From positions 2,852,001 to 2,916,000 of the forward strand of contig NZ_CP013002.1 of assembly GCF_001414055.1 (NCBI RefSeq): a DNA stretch of 64,000 bases, given 5' to 3'. Position 1 is the stretch's first letter. Each line of letters opens with the position of its first letter. The translations under genes were made by a program, and so were the position numbers. This DNA comes from Caulobacter henricii (GTDB lineage Bacteria > Pseudomonadota > Alphaproteobacteria > Caulobacterales > Caulobacteraceae). Positions 28,167-36,224 of this stretch are shown here, piece after piece. The notes beneath the pieces are model-generated. The model was given only the letters and a program-made list of their open reading frames with translations, did not search any database and was not told where the DNA came from.

Positions 28167-28481
28167 CTATTCCTTGGTTTCGCCAGCCGAGGGCGTCGGC
28201 TTGGAGGATTGACGGGCCAGGCGGCGGGCTTCGGCCTCAGCCTCGGCGGCCGCCCTGGCAGTGGCAGCCTGGGCAGCGGCGGCGGCCTCGATGACGGCCA
28301 CGGCTTGGGGCGGCGGCGGGAAGCCGGAGGCCTCACTGGCGTCGATGATGGCCTGTGCGTCTTCGACGGCCATGTCCGCAACAGCGGCGGGGGCCGGCAG
28401 GGTCGGCTCGTCCAGACGGACATAGCCGGTCTCAGTTTTCTCATAGGTGCCGGGTACGGCCCGGTTATCGACATCGGTCAC
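28167..28481 (-). CDS. small Ala-rich phage protein of unknown function
   Basis: 104 residues. The N-terminal half, VPGTYEKTETGYVRLDEPTL, is followed by a long alanine/glutamate-rich helix and a basic tail. It lies between the tail completion and tail tube genes, 6 bp from the latter, and overlaps the upstream gene by 4 bp. Not recognised. Confidence 0.55.
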   Translation of the reverse strand: MTDVDNRAVPGTYEKTETGYVRLDEPTLPAPAAVADMAVEDAQAIIDASEASGFPPPPQAVAVIEAAAAAQAATARAAAEAEAEARRLARQSSKPTPSAGETKE

Positions 28482-28921
28482 GATTGCGCCTCGTAGGTTT
28501 CTTGAACTGCGACCCGGAAGCGCAGGAGGTGCAGCCAGCGGCCGCCGTCCTTGTCGATCCGGTATTCAACGGTGCGGCCGCCCGCATATTCGACGGGGCT
28601 GGCCGCTCCGGCCGGGACCCAGCCGCGCAAGGCGGCCTTGATCTGGTCGCGGGCGGGTTCGAACTGGGCAAAGCCGCCGGGGAAGACCAGGGCCATGGTC
28701 ACGCCAAAGGTCCACACCTCCATCTGGCTGACCTTGAAGGCCGCTTCGCGCACGGGCACGGCTTCGTCCGACATCGGCGAGACCAGGGCCGTGACGTCGG
28801 CGCTCAGCGCCAGCATCTCGATGGCCTGGTCAGGATCGATCCCGGTCAGGGCCTGCAGGATGGCGGGGCAGCGAGCCGGATCGGCCAGGCGCGCGGCGGC
28901 GGCGTCATAGAGACCGATCAT
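28478..28921 (-). CDS. tail completion/terminator-type protein
   Basis: 147 residues. The pattern ARCPAILQALTGIDPDQAIEM ... FGVTMALVFPGGFAQFEP ... VEYRIDKDGGRWLHLLRFRV (each part read separately) fits small alpha/beta tail terminator proteins, which cap the tail tube and join it to the head. Position between gpG-like and tube genes agrees. Start overlaps the upstream stop by 1 bp. Confidence 0.55.
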   Translation of the reverse strand: MIGLYDAAAARLADPARCPAILQALTGIDPDQAIEMLALSADVTALVSPMSDEAVPVREAAFKVSQMEVWTFGVTMALVFPGGFAQFEPARDQIKAALRGWVPAGAASPVEYAGGRTVEYRIDKDGGRWLHLLRFRVAVQETYEAQS

Positions 28922-29445
28922 CAGTGGCCTCCCGCCGCGCGGGCCAGGTGGTCGCCGATGATGTCGAGGATGACCGCACCGTCGCCGGCCGACACGCCCA
29001 GGAACGGACGGGCCGGAAGGCGCATGCGGCGGCTGTGGGGCATGACGTTGGTGACGCCGGAGATCCGACGACCAAACACCATGGTGAAGCGGCGCTCGTG
29101 CGAGGAGACAACCACCTCTTCGTCGATGCCGCCCTGGTGGACGCCGGCATAGGCCAGGGCCGAGCCGACCTCGACCGCATCGCCGTCCAGGACGTAGTGG
29201 ATCGAGTCGCGCAGGCGAGTGGTATCAACCAGTGTTTGCGAGCCACGGGCGGTCGCCGCCGCCGAGGGTGCCCACGGCATGCCATCCGGCGCGACGTTGG
29301 TAACGAAGCGCATCACGGTCGAACTTTCCAGCTCGGAGCCGATGTCTTCCAGAACGGGCCGGAGATCCGAGGCCACAGCGCGCAGGCCGCGCAGGCCGGC
29401 CAGGATGTCGGCGTCGTCGACATGGAGAGTGAAGCCAACGCTCAT
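28921..29445 (-). CDS. phage virion morphogenesis protein (Mu gpG-like)
   Basis: 174 residues. The family pattern is seen in DILAGLRGLRAVASDLRPVL, then RFVTNVAPDGMPWAPSAAAT, LVDTTRLRDSIHY, YAGVHQGG and a final RPFLGVSAGD. Mu gpG-type proteins take part in head-tail joining. Start and stop overlap both neighbours by 1 bp, so it is translated as part of the head-tail connector operon. Confidence 0.85.
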   Translation of the reverse strand: MSVGFTLHVDDADILAGLRGLRAVASDLRPVLEDIGSELESSTVMRFVTNVAPDGMPWAPSAAATARGSQTLVDTTRLRDSIHYVLDGDAVEVGSALAYAGVHQGGIDEEVVVSSHERRFTMVFGRRISGVTNVMPHSRRMRLPARPFLGVSAGDGAVILDIIGDHLARAAGGH

Positions 29446-29888
29446 CAGCAGCCCCCCAGGAAGGCGGCCAGGCCGTCGCCGTCGAACACGCGCTCTGGCG
29501 CATCGATCAGCACGCCGCCGCCGTCACTGGAGACGGTCGGCGCGGCCGGGCTGGCGGGATCGACGCCGAGCGTGGCCGAGCCCTTGGAGACGTCTCTGGC
29601 CCAGGCGCGCACGCGGTCGGCAGCCTTGACCACGAAGTCGCGGCCGTTCCGGTCCAGATCCTCGCGGGCCAGGATCATCGTGTTGGCGACGACCAGGTCG
29701 GGAACGGGCGACAGTGGCGTGGGCCACCGCGTTGCGAAATAGCTGTCCAGGGTGGCCGACTGGCGGTCGAGCGCGCCCTGGATCTTCGCCGCGTCATAGC
29801 CGGTTGCGGGTGCCGCCGGAGTGGCAAGCGCTCGCGCTTCGGCCTCCCCTACGAGCGCAACAAACTGGATGACGGTGGCGTAGGCCAT
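29445..29888 (-). CDS. DUF1320 (gp36-like) head-tail connector protein
   Basis: 147 residues beginning MAYATVIQFVALVGEAEARA. The helical core with KIQGALDRQSATLDSYFATRW and LVVANTMILAREDLDR matches DUF1320 adaptor proteins of Mu-like phages, which attach below the portal. It overlaps gpG-like downstream and the small sponge-like gene upstream by 1 bp each. Confidence 0.82.
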   Translation of the reverse strand: MAYATVIQFVALVGEAEARALATPAAPATGYDAAKIQGALDRQSATLDSYFATRWPTPLSPVPDLVVANTMILAREDLDRNGRDFVVKAADRVRAWARDVSKGSATLGVDPASPAAPTVSSDGGGVLIDAPERVFDGDGLAAFLGGC

Positions 29889-30091
29889 TAGCGGGTGATG
29901 CTCCTCACGGCCCAGAAGGCGGCCTGTTCGATGTTGGTCTTGGCCAGCGCTCGCTCGCGCGGGCCGGCGGCCTGGTGAAGGAGCGCCAGGTCTTCAAGCA
30001 AGCCGAGGAACTGCGACTCGGCCTGCTTGACCCTGGCGATCTGATTGACCTCGGCCGCCGTCAGTTCACGGTGGTGGGCTGCGGCGGCCAT
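29888..30091 (-). CDS. 67-aa Acb2/Tad1-hairpin-like protein, candidate anti-CBASS/anti-Thoeris sponge
   Basis: The protein is predicted to be two helices. Helix 1 reads IARVKQAESQFLGLLEDL and helix 2 PRERALAKTNIEQAAFWAVR, ending SITR. This resembles the Acb2/Tad1 hairpin family: an N-terminal helix with Lys then FL, a loop with PRE, and a second helix with LA-T--EQA--WAV--I. Acb2 proteins of transposable Pseudomonas phages form hexamers that bind cyclic di- and trinucleotides and block CBASS. As in those phages, it sits next to the capsid genes. The call is by pattern recall; no profile search was run. It could instead be a small structural protein. Confidence 0.65.
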   Translation of the reverse strand: MAAAAHHRELTAAEVNQIARVKQAESQFLGLLEDLALLHQAAGPRERALAKTNIEQAAFWAVRSITR

Positions 30092-30093
30092 GG

Positions 30094-30543
30094 TCAGGAC
30101 GCGGCCTTATCGGCCTTGGACGACTTGGTCTTCTTGGCGAGGCCTGCGCGGATGGCGTCGACCTCGTCTTCGAAGTCCCTGATGCGGTCGGCTTGATCCT
30201 GGGGGCCGAAGACAAAGCCCTTGAGGACCTCGGCGAGCGCCAACTTGTCGCTGTCGGTGCCGGCTGCGGCCGCGTCCAGGAAGGCCGCTCTGGCGGCGAC
30301 CACAGCCTGGTTTGCAGCCGCGATCTGAGCAGTTGCGGCGACGACGGCGGGCGAGATCGAGGTGACCCCGTCAATGACCGGCTCGGCGGTGCCGGCGACC
30401 AGGCGCGCCGTGGCGATGTCCAGCGGGATCTGGTTCTCGCCGAGGGCCTCGCCCTCGGCCAGTTCCACGCCCTCGACGACCTGACCTTCCGGGATGATCC
30501 GGCCGGGCATCGAAAGGGCGATCTGAGTGATCAGGATGCGCAT
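30094..30543 (-). CDS. phage head-region protein of unknown function
   Basis: 149 residues starting MRILITQIALSMPGRIIPEG. The first half is beta-rich and the second a long Ala-rich helix, ending in a basic tail KKTKSSKADKAAS. The beginning resembles short proteins after the capsid gene in Mu-like siphoviruses that list sequence-variable spike or hinge segments. It is 6 bp after the capsid gene in the same operon. Not recognised. Confidence 0.55.
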   Translation of the reverse strand: MRILITQIALSMPGRIIPEGQVVEGVELAEGEALGENQIPLDIATARLVAGTAEPVIDGVTSISPAVVAATAQIAAANQAVVAARAAFLDAAAAGTDSDKLALAEVLKGFVFGPQDQADRIRDFEDEVDAIRAGLAKKTKSSKADKAAS

Positions 30544-30549
30544 GGCGGT

Positions 30550-31497
30550 TTAGGGCGCCACGTCTTGGAAGAAGAACGCCGCGTCAGACGCGGTGATCAG
30601 CTCCTTGACGGTCTCACCGACCCGGACGCGAACGCCGCCGCGCAGGCCGATGTTGGCGTCTGGCCGCTGGCCAGCGATCATCTGGCCGTAGGGCACGGTC
30701 ATGCCGAAGGTCACGCCGCGCTCACGGTCAGCGAGCTTGTCGCGATAGATGAAGGCTGCGTGTTTGCCCCAGGCGCGGGCCAAGGTCGCGGCCTGACCCT
30801 TCTTGGCTGTGTTGACGAAGGCCCCGCCGATCAGCAGGTCATCGAGCTCGAACAGCTCCATGAACTCCTGGCGGCTGACCAGACCAACATCACCGGTGGT
30901 CTTGTTGATGGCCTTGACCAGAGCCGGGTTGCGGCGGGTCGCAGCCCAGGCCATTGCGCCGAAAACCGCCACATTGGGGCGCATCAGCACGCCTTCAATG
31001 TTGGTCGAGATGGCGTTGACCGGGTCGGAGGCGGCATTCGACCATTGGGTCGCACCGGCCAGCTGGACCTTGTTGGCGGCGGCATAGGTGGCCGGATTGA
31101 ACACCAGGTTGGCGGTGCGCACTTCGCGATCCAGGGCGATCAGATCGGTCAAGTACTCGGTGGCCCGATCTTGGGGAGAAGCCAGGGCGGCGTTGTCTCC
31201 GGCAGCGGCCTGGTCGATGTCGTCCTGGGGGATCTCGTCTTCCAGGCCATAGTCCAGGGCCTCGGACGTTGTCGTAGTGCCGGAGAACTCAACCACATTG
31301 GGCGCGCCCCGACGGCCGACCTTGGTGTCGGGGATGGTCAGGATCTCGCCCTGCGGCAGCAGGGTGTAGCGGAACTCCTTGGTGCGGACCGGCGCCACGC
31401 GCGGCAGCACCTCGTCGGCGATCAGCTTTCGGTTCCGGTAAGCGATGGCGATCGCCGTCAGTTGAGGATCGACGGTAAAGGGGGCGGCATTGGGCAT
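30550..31497 (-). CDS. major capsid protein
   Basis: 315 residues beginning MPNAAPFTVDPQLTAIAIAY. The text ADEVLPRVAPVRTKEFRYTL, ALDYGLEDEIPQDDID, ATEYLTDLIALDREVRTANL and MRPNVAVFGAMAWAATRRNP is typical of capsids of B3-like transposable phages with an HK97-type fold. It is preceded by the decoration protein and the protease/scaffold, the usual order. The segment ERGVTFGMTVPYGQMIAGQR near the C-terminus supports this. Confidence 0.85.
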   Translation of the reverse strand: MPNAAPFTVDPQLTAIAIAYRNRKLIADEVLPRVAPVRTKEFRYTLLPQGEILTIPDTKVGRRGAPNVVEFSGTTTTSEALDYGLEDEIPQDDIDQAAAGDNAALASPQDRATEYLTDLIALDREVRTANLVFNPATYAAANKVQLAGATQWSNAASDPVNAISTNIEGVLMRPNVAVFGAMAWAATRRNPALVKAINKTTGDVGLVSRQEFMELFELDDLLIGGAFVNTAKKGQAATLARAWGKHAAFIYRDKLADRERGVTFGMTVPYGQMIAGQRPDANIGLRGGVRVRVGETVKELITASDAAFFFQDVAP

Positions 31498-31542
31498 TGA
31501 GGCGTGACCTTGTGGGCTGAGAGCGGGGGGCGATCCGGGGCC

Positions 31543-31917
31543 TTAGCCCTGGAGCGAACCTTGCGAGAGGAAGACATCGGCCACGTCGCCGACGACGTAG
31601 GACGCCATGGCAATACCGATGATGCGGTTGTTGACGCCTGCAGCCGGAGCGGCGGCGACGGCGCGGCCCGTAGCGTCCGAAGTGACCGGCGCGCCGCGCG
31701 CGATCGTGCCGCCAGCTTCGACCTCGGCCACCCCGTTCAAGCGAACCTCGACCCGTGAGCCTGATGTGACATCGGCGGACATGTCGGACACGCCCAACAG
31801 GCTGTCGTTAGCAGCGGCAGCGGTCAGAACCTGACCGTCGACCGCATCGAACTTGACGATGCGGCGCTTGGTGATCGCGGCGGCGGCGATAAAGGTCTTG
31901 GTGAGACCAGGTTGCAT
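31543..31917 (-). CDS. DUF2190-like capsid decoration protein
   Basis: 124 residues: MQPGLTKTFIAAAAITKRRI, then LLGVSDMSADVTSGSRVEVR, GTIARGAPVTSDATGRAV and NRIIGIAMASYVVGDVADVF. This is the beta-tulip pattern of small capsid-stabilising proteins. It sits between the protease and the major capsid genes, 45 bp from the latter. Confidence 0.8.
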   Translation of the reverse strand: MQPGLTKTFIAAAAITKRRIVKFDAVDGQVLTAAAANDSLLGVSDMSADVTSGSRVEVRLNGVAEVEAGGTIARGAPVTSDATGRAVAAAPAAGVNNRIIGIAMASYVVGDVADVFLSQGSLQG

Positions 31918-31941
31918 GGAAGTGGCCTTTTTGGGTTGGGG

Positions 31942-33063
31942 TCAGGAGGCGCGGGCGCGGGCGGCCGCGTCTGCGTAGGAAAGGGATTGGCCTCGCGAGT
32001 TGGCCTCATCGACGAGCTCCCGCGTGCGGTTGGCGATCTCGCTGGCGGTGCGGCCCTCGGCGAACCGGGCACCCTCGGCAGGGGCGGCCTCGGCAAAGCA
32101 GATCGCCACGCCAAGGTCCGAAAGCAGCGCGCGCAGCTGGGCGCGGGCTGGGGCCTCGCCCTCGGCGAACGAGATGGTGGCATCGCCGTCCAGGACGCCC
32201 AGGATAGACTTGACCTGATCGGCGCGAGCCGGAGGCAGCTTGCCGGCCTTGACCAGGCCGTCGACGAACGCGCCGTCATCGGCCCGGGCGGCAATGCGGG
32301 CTGTCTCGGCGAAGGCAAGTTCGCCTGCGGCTGCGGTGTCCCGGAGTGCCAACTCGCGAACGGTCAGCGCCGCCTCGCGGGTATCCAGCTCAGCTATCCG
32401 GGCGGCGACGGGATCCGGCTCCGCAAAGGCAGGCGACATGCCCTCGCCATTCTCGGCGCGGATCTCGGCACGGACATCAGCCTCGATGGCGGCGGCCGCA
32501 CGGTCCTGCCAGGCCGAAAGGGCCTGATCGGCTTCTTCCTTGCCAAACTTGCCCAGGATCCACTCGCGCAGGCTGCGGAAACCCTCCGACACATTGCCCG
32601 CGAGCCAGGCCAGGGACAGGTCGGTCTCGGCGAACGACAGCGGCTCAGCTGTGTCGTTTTCCCCAAAGGCCGGGCCGAGCCCTTTGATCGAGGGCGGCTC
32701 AGCGCCAAGCCAGCCGACGCTGCGCAGGTGGTACTGGCCCGGCGTCGGATTGGCCGGATCATTGATGTCGTAGAGGTCGGCGCTGCGGAAGCGGTAGCGG
32801 CCATCAGTGACGGCCTCGGCGAAGGCGGCGGGCACATCGCTGTGCTCGGCGAACAGCACGCCGTTCTCGACGGCCAGCTTGGTCACCCAACCCCAGGCCG
32901 GGGCGGCGTCGGTCTTGGGGTGGCCCAGGACGTAAGGCGCCTGGTGCAGCGCCGGATCATAGCCGGCGGCGATGGCCGCAACGTCGGCCTCGGAGAAGCT
33001 GTAGGTCTTGCCATTTTGGGCGCGATGACGGCCGGCCCGGAAGATGGCGATACGGTTTTCCAT
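31942..33063 (-). CDS. phage head protease / scaffold (Mu gpI-like)
   Basis: 373 residues. The N-terminal half (MENRIAIFRAGRHRAQNGK, YDPALHQAPYVLGHPKTDA, WGWVTKLAVENGVLFAEHS, YRFRSADLYD) is the Mu-like prophage I protease. The C-terminal half is a glutamate/alanine-rich coiled region with repeated SFAE/AFAE motifs, consistent with a fused scaffold that is removed during head maturation. It is the first gene of the capsid operon, starting 75 bp downstream of a palindromic activator-type site. Confidence 0.85.
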   Translation of the reverse strand: MENRIAIFRAGRHRAQNGKTYSFSEADVAAIAAGYDPALHQAPYVLGHPKTDAAPAWGWVTKLAVENGVLFAEHSDVPAAFAEAVTDGRYRFRSADLYDINDPANPTPGQYHLRSVGWLGAEPPSIKGLGPAFGENDTAEPLSFAETDLSLAWLAGNVSEGFRSLREWILGKFGKEEADQALSAWQDRAAAAIEADVRAEIRAENGEGMSPAFAEPDPVAARIAELDTREAALTVRELALRDTAAAGELAFAETARIAARADDGAFVDGLVKAGKLPPARADQVKSILGVLDGDATISFAEGEAPARAQLRALLSDLGVAICFAEAAPAEGARFAEGRTASEIANRTRELVDEANSRGQSLSYADAAARARAS

Positions 33064-33137
33064 GATCTCGATCGGGCTCTAGGAACGGGGTGGACAGGTC
33101 GTCCGTTGAGCCCCCACTATCGAGTCAGTCGCCGAGG

Positions 33138-33164
33138 CGTTCGCCCCCGACAGTTGTCGGGGCC
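33138..33164 (-). promoter_or_regulatory. palindromic late-promoter activator site, copy 2
   Basis: The palindrome CCCCGACAGTTGTCGGGG lies within a 27-bp block that matches the site at 41284 in 25 positions. Its edge is 75 nt from the protease start, almost the same distance as the other site from the endolysin start. It is therefore likely to bind the Mor/C-type activator. Confidence 0.7.
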
Positions 33165-33365
33165 AAGCCCGACCCTTCCCTTCCTGCAGATCAGAAGTTC
33201 GGCAAGCCGGGCGACGGGCGCTTGGAACGCCACAGAACGCCGTGGAAGGCCCAAAGGCCCCAAGTCCGACCATCCGGCGCGGCGGGCTGGACAGGCCCGT
33301 CCTAGCCGCCTATTTTCAGCGCGCGGTCCAATTCCGGCGGATGCGGAGTACAAACAGATCGACAC

Positions 33366-33394
33366 GACCCCCGGAGGCGCCCCTCGCGGGGGTC
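33366..33394 (-). terminator. strong hairpin at the 3' end of the MuF gene
   Basis: GACCCCCG and CGGGGGTC with an inner GAGG / CCTC pair form a 29-nt hairpin that overlaps the stop codon. No T tract follows, so it may act as a transcript stabiliser or weak terminator. The rest of 33064-33392 holds the activator palindrome and no convincing gene. Confidence 0.55.
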
Positions 33395-34709
33395 ATTCTT
33401 TTCTCCGGTATACCAAAGCGCCCACCCGGAATGCTCCATCGGTCTGGTTGCGCTGGTCGGACGGTTTCTTTCGCTTTCCTGGCGGATAGGCCGTTGTGCC
33501 CCACCAAAGCCCTTCCCGACTGTGGAAGCTAGCGACGAAAGCCTCGCGGCGATCTCCGGCGTTGATCCAGGCCACATAGTTCCTGACCAGCATTGATGAG
33601 CTATCGCCGCGTGACTGTAGCGAGTGCCAGATCTCATCAGGATCCTTGATGGCCTGCGCCAGGATCTCGGCATAGGCCGCGCGGCCGACTAGGTGGTCCT
33701 TGGCTCCGGTGCTGATGCCGTCAGCGGTGTGCCGTTCAAATATGCGTCGCCCGATCACCAGCGGGACCTGGGCGCGATCGACGAACACTTCACCTTCGCC
33801 CGTTCCAAGCACCTTCGAAAAGGCCTCGAACACGGTTTGAGCGTCCCCGCCGCCCAGGTCTTCGCGCAGGCGAACACCACTGGGCAGAGCGCGCGGTCTG
33901 GGCGCGGCCGGCAGAGAACGCGGAAGGCGCTCGCCCTGGACGGCGGGGCGTTGGCGCTCGGGTACGGGCGGCGGCACGAAATTGGCCATGCGGGCCTGGC
34001 CGACATTGTAGTCAAAACCGGGGTCGATACCGACCGGCACCTGACGGACTTCGCCGGTGCGCTTATTGCGATAGGTCGTGGTTTCGCCCACTCCGAGGCG
34101 CTCCAGCTCGGCCTGCGAGGTCACCGCTGCCCCGGACCGCTCCGAGGTGATAAAGCACTTACAGCCCCAGCCGTTGGGGCAGTAGTGCGTCGACCAAAAG
34201 ATATGGCCGATAGGCAGGGTAATGCCGTCCCAGACCACGTGCTCGGGGCGCGGGCGCTCCTGGCGAGTGTGATGATAGGTCAGGAACGGCCGGGTGGCAG
34301 CCGACCGGGTGAAGCGCTCCCAACGGCCGGCCGCATGGGCCATGCGCATATTGACGTCGAAGATGGTTCGAAGGCGAGCCGGCGAGCCTAGCTGAACCAG
34401 CTGCTGGACGCCGGTCTCGGGATCGGCCTGCAGGGCCTTGCCCCACCAGCCCTTGGCCTGCAGAAGCGGCGTAATCTCGCGGGCGAACTTGGCGCCGCCC
34501 TGGCCTTCCTTGATCGCTGTCAGCAGGCCGCCATGCAGGTCGGCCAGGATGTCCGCCGTCATGGCCTTGGCGACCACAAAGGCTCGCAGGTGCTCTTCTC
34601 GATCGACGTCCCGCCAATCGAACGAGAACCGGCCGCCGACGACCTTGTCTTCAAGATAGGCCACAGCCTGGGCCGGCGGCCTTCCCTGGAAGCTGACGAT
34701 GGCGGTCAT
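33393..34709 (-). CDS. MuF-type minor head protein fused to a C-terminal PBECR-like nuclease/toxin domain
   Basis: 438 residues, longer than a minimal MuF. Residues about 90-225 carry the MuF (phage Mu protein F-like) domain: RTIFDVNMRMAHAAGRWERF, then YHHTRQERPRPEHVVWDGIT, HIFWSTHYCPNGWGCKCFI with the Cys/Trp motif. After a proline/arginine-rich linker, residues about 300-438 look like a phage Barnase-EndoU-ColicinE5/D-RelE (PBECR) domain: GRRIFERHTADGISTGAKDH, ILAQAIKDPDEIWHSLQSRG and LVRNYVAWIN. Such MuF-toxin fusions are thought to be delivered with the virion. The gene overlaps the portal stop by 4 bp. No obvious immunity gene follows. Confidence 0.82.
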   Translation of the reverse strand: MTAIVSFQGRPPAQAVAYLEDKVVGGRFSFDWRDVDREEHLRAFVVAKAMTADILADLHGGLLTAIKEGQGGAKFAREITPLLQAKGWWGKALQADPETGVQQLVQLGSPARLRTIFDVNMRMAHAAGRWERFTRSAATRPFLTYHHTRQERPRPEHVVWDGITLPIGHIFWSTHYCPNGWGCKCFITSERSGAAVTSQAELERLGVGETTTYRNKRTGEVRQVPVGIDPGFDYNVGQARMANFVPPPVPERQRPAVQGERLPRSLPAAPRPRALPSGVRLREDLGGGDAQTVFEAFSKVLGTGEGEVFVDRAQVPLVIGRRIFERHTADGISTGAKDHLVGRAAYAEILAQAIKDPDEIWHSLQSRGDSSSMLVRNYVAWINAGDRREAFVASFHSREGLWWGTTAYPPGKRKKPSDQRNQTDGAFRVGALVYRRKE

Positions 34710-36223
34710 GCGCTGGCGTCGTCGGCCGCTGCCATCTCTGCCGACAGGGCACCGCCGGCCAAGCCGGCCATGCGTGCCTCAAACAGCGAGCGGCCGATCT
34801 GCTCGACCAGCTGGCCGCCGGCCGGATCGGCCAACAGAACGCCCAGCTGATCGGCCGCCGTCTGCAGGTCAGGCTGGGCCTCGACGAAGGCGACCAAGCG
34901 GTCGCGGATCGGCGTCATCATCGGTTCCCAGTCCAGGTCATCGACAAAGGCATCGATCGCGTCGCCCGCGCTCGCGCTCTCGGCGAAAGCCGGGCCAGTC
35001 AGCGGCCTCTTCGCGGCCGGCTTTGCGGTCAGCTTCCAGCCCGGCCCGACGAAGGCCTGGATGACCTCGTCGCTCTCAGGTTCCAGGCCGGCGTCGCGCA
35101 GGGCCGCGACGGCCTTGGCCTTCTTCTCCAGCAGCTCGGCGCTTGCGGCCTCATCTTCAGGTGACGGACGCGAGATCTGCGGCACAGCCGCCCCGGGGAA
35201 GTTCCACTGGGTCAGCCAGGTGGCCGGGCCTGCCTGGAAGCTCTCGCACTGCAGCTCGGCATCGGCGTCGGTCAGCTCCTCGCGCACACCCATGTGGACC
35301 TGGCTCTGCGAAAGGCTCGCGCCGTCGTCCGTGGTCATGGTCTGGCCAAGTATGATCTTGGCGATCGATGCATTCATCTGGCGCAGGAAGGTGGCTTGGT
35401 CGACCGTACCGCGCGTGGCCTCCAACAGGTCGACGACCATGGTGTCTGGAATGGCCGCCGCGCCGTCCAGGCGCAGCTGGCGGGCCACCTGCAGCGCCTG
35501 GTCGCGGACGTCCTTGCCAGATCCGGCCGGGTATTTTGCCACTGTGCTGGGCGCGCCGTATTTCTCCAGGGCGCGCAGCCAGAACCCCAGGCCCTGCTTC
35601 TTAAAGAACACCGGCCAGTAGAGCTGGTGGGCCAGGCCCAAGCCGTAGGGCTCATCGTCGTTGTCGGCGTTCCAGCTAGTGGTCCAGAACTTGCGCGGCG
35701 GCAGCGGCTCGCCGGTGACCTGGTTGGAGCGGGTCAGCAGACGCAGCTCACCTTCATGGGTGAACCGGAACCGCCACGGCGTGCGCACCTTGGGCTTGTC
35801 GAGCCAAATCTTAGCCTCGCGCTGCGACCACATGCACTCGGCGACGGAATGGCCGTAAAACGCGCCCCAGATCTTGGTGCCACACGTCCGGTCAAACGGG
35901 ATCTGCGACAGGTTCAGCCGCAGCCAATCGGCGGCGGCGACCGACTGAGGGTCGTCCGCGCCCGGCTTGACGATCAGCGGGCGACCCATAAGCGCGAGGC
36001 GACGTTGCTGGAAACACGCATGCACCTGGTCGTCGCGCCGCAGCTCGCGATAGGCGTCATAGTTGGCGCCCAGACGACGCAGCACGGTGTCCTGGACATC
36101 GCGCAGCGCGCCCATGAACGGGATGGTGATGTCGAGGCTGGCGACGCTGATCGCGACCTCGTCAAAGGTCGGCTGCTGCGCGGCGGCGTCTTGCGCGGCG
36201 GGCGGTTGGTTGGCGACGTCCAT
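34706..36223 (-). CDS. portal protein (DUF935, Mu gp29-like)
   Basis: 505 residues. The DUF935 pattern appears in LRRDDQVHACFQQRRLALMG, ICGT-like DRTCGTKIWGAFYGHSVAEC, RFTHEGELRLLTRSNQVTGE, PYGLGLAHQLYWPVFFKKQG and ASIAKIILGQTMTTDDGASL. The portal dodecamer is the DNA entry and exit point and docks the terminase. It lies between terminase and MuF, as in Mu. The C-terminal 150 residues are less conserved. Confidence 0.9.
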   Translation of the reverse strand: MDVANQPPAAQDAAAQQPTFDEVAISVASLDITIPFMGALRDVQDTVLRRLGANYDAYRELRRDDQVHACFQQRRLALMGRPLIVKPGADDPQSVAAADWLRLNLSQIPFDRTCGTKIWGAFYGHSVAECMWSQREAKIWLDKPKVRTPWRFRFTHEGELRLLTRSNQVTGEPLPPRKFWTTSWNADNDDEPYGLGLAHQLYWPVFFKKQGLGFWLRALEKYGAPSTVAKYPAGSGKDVRDQALQVARQLRLDGAAAIPDTMVVDLLEATRGTVDQATFLRQMNASIAKIILGQTMTTDDGASLSQSQVHMGVREELTDADAELQCESFQAGPATWLTQWNFPGAAVPQISRPSPEDEAASAELLEKKAKAVAALRDAGLEPESDEVIQAFVGPGWKLTAKPAAKRPLTGPAFAESASAGDAIDAFVDDLDWEPMMTPIRDRLVAFVEAQPDLQTAADQLGVLLADPAGGQLVEQIGRSLFEARMAGLAGGALSAEMAAADDASA

Positions 36224-36224
36224 G

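Noticed and set aside
33117..33365. 82-aa - strand frame just after the MuF gene, considered as an immunity gene
   Set aside because: It spans the activator palindrome and is Arg/Gly-rich with no ribosome site; low coding likelihood.
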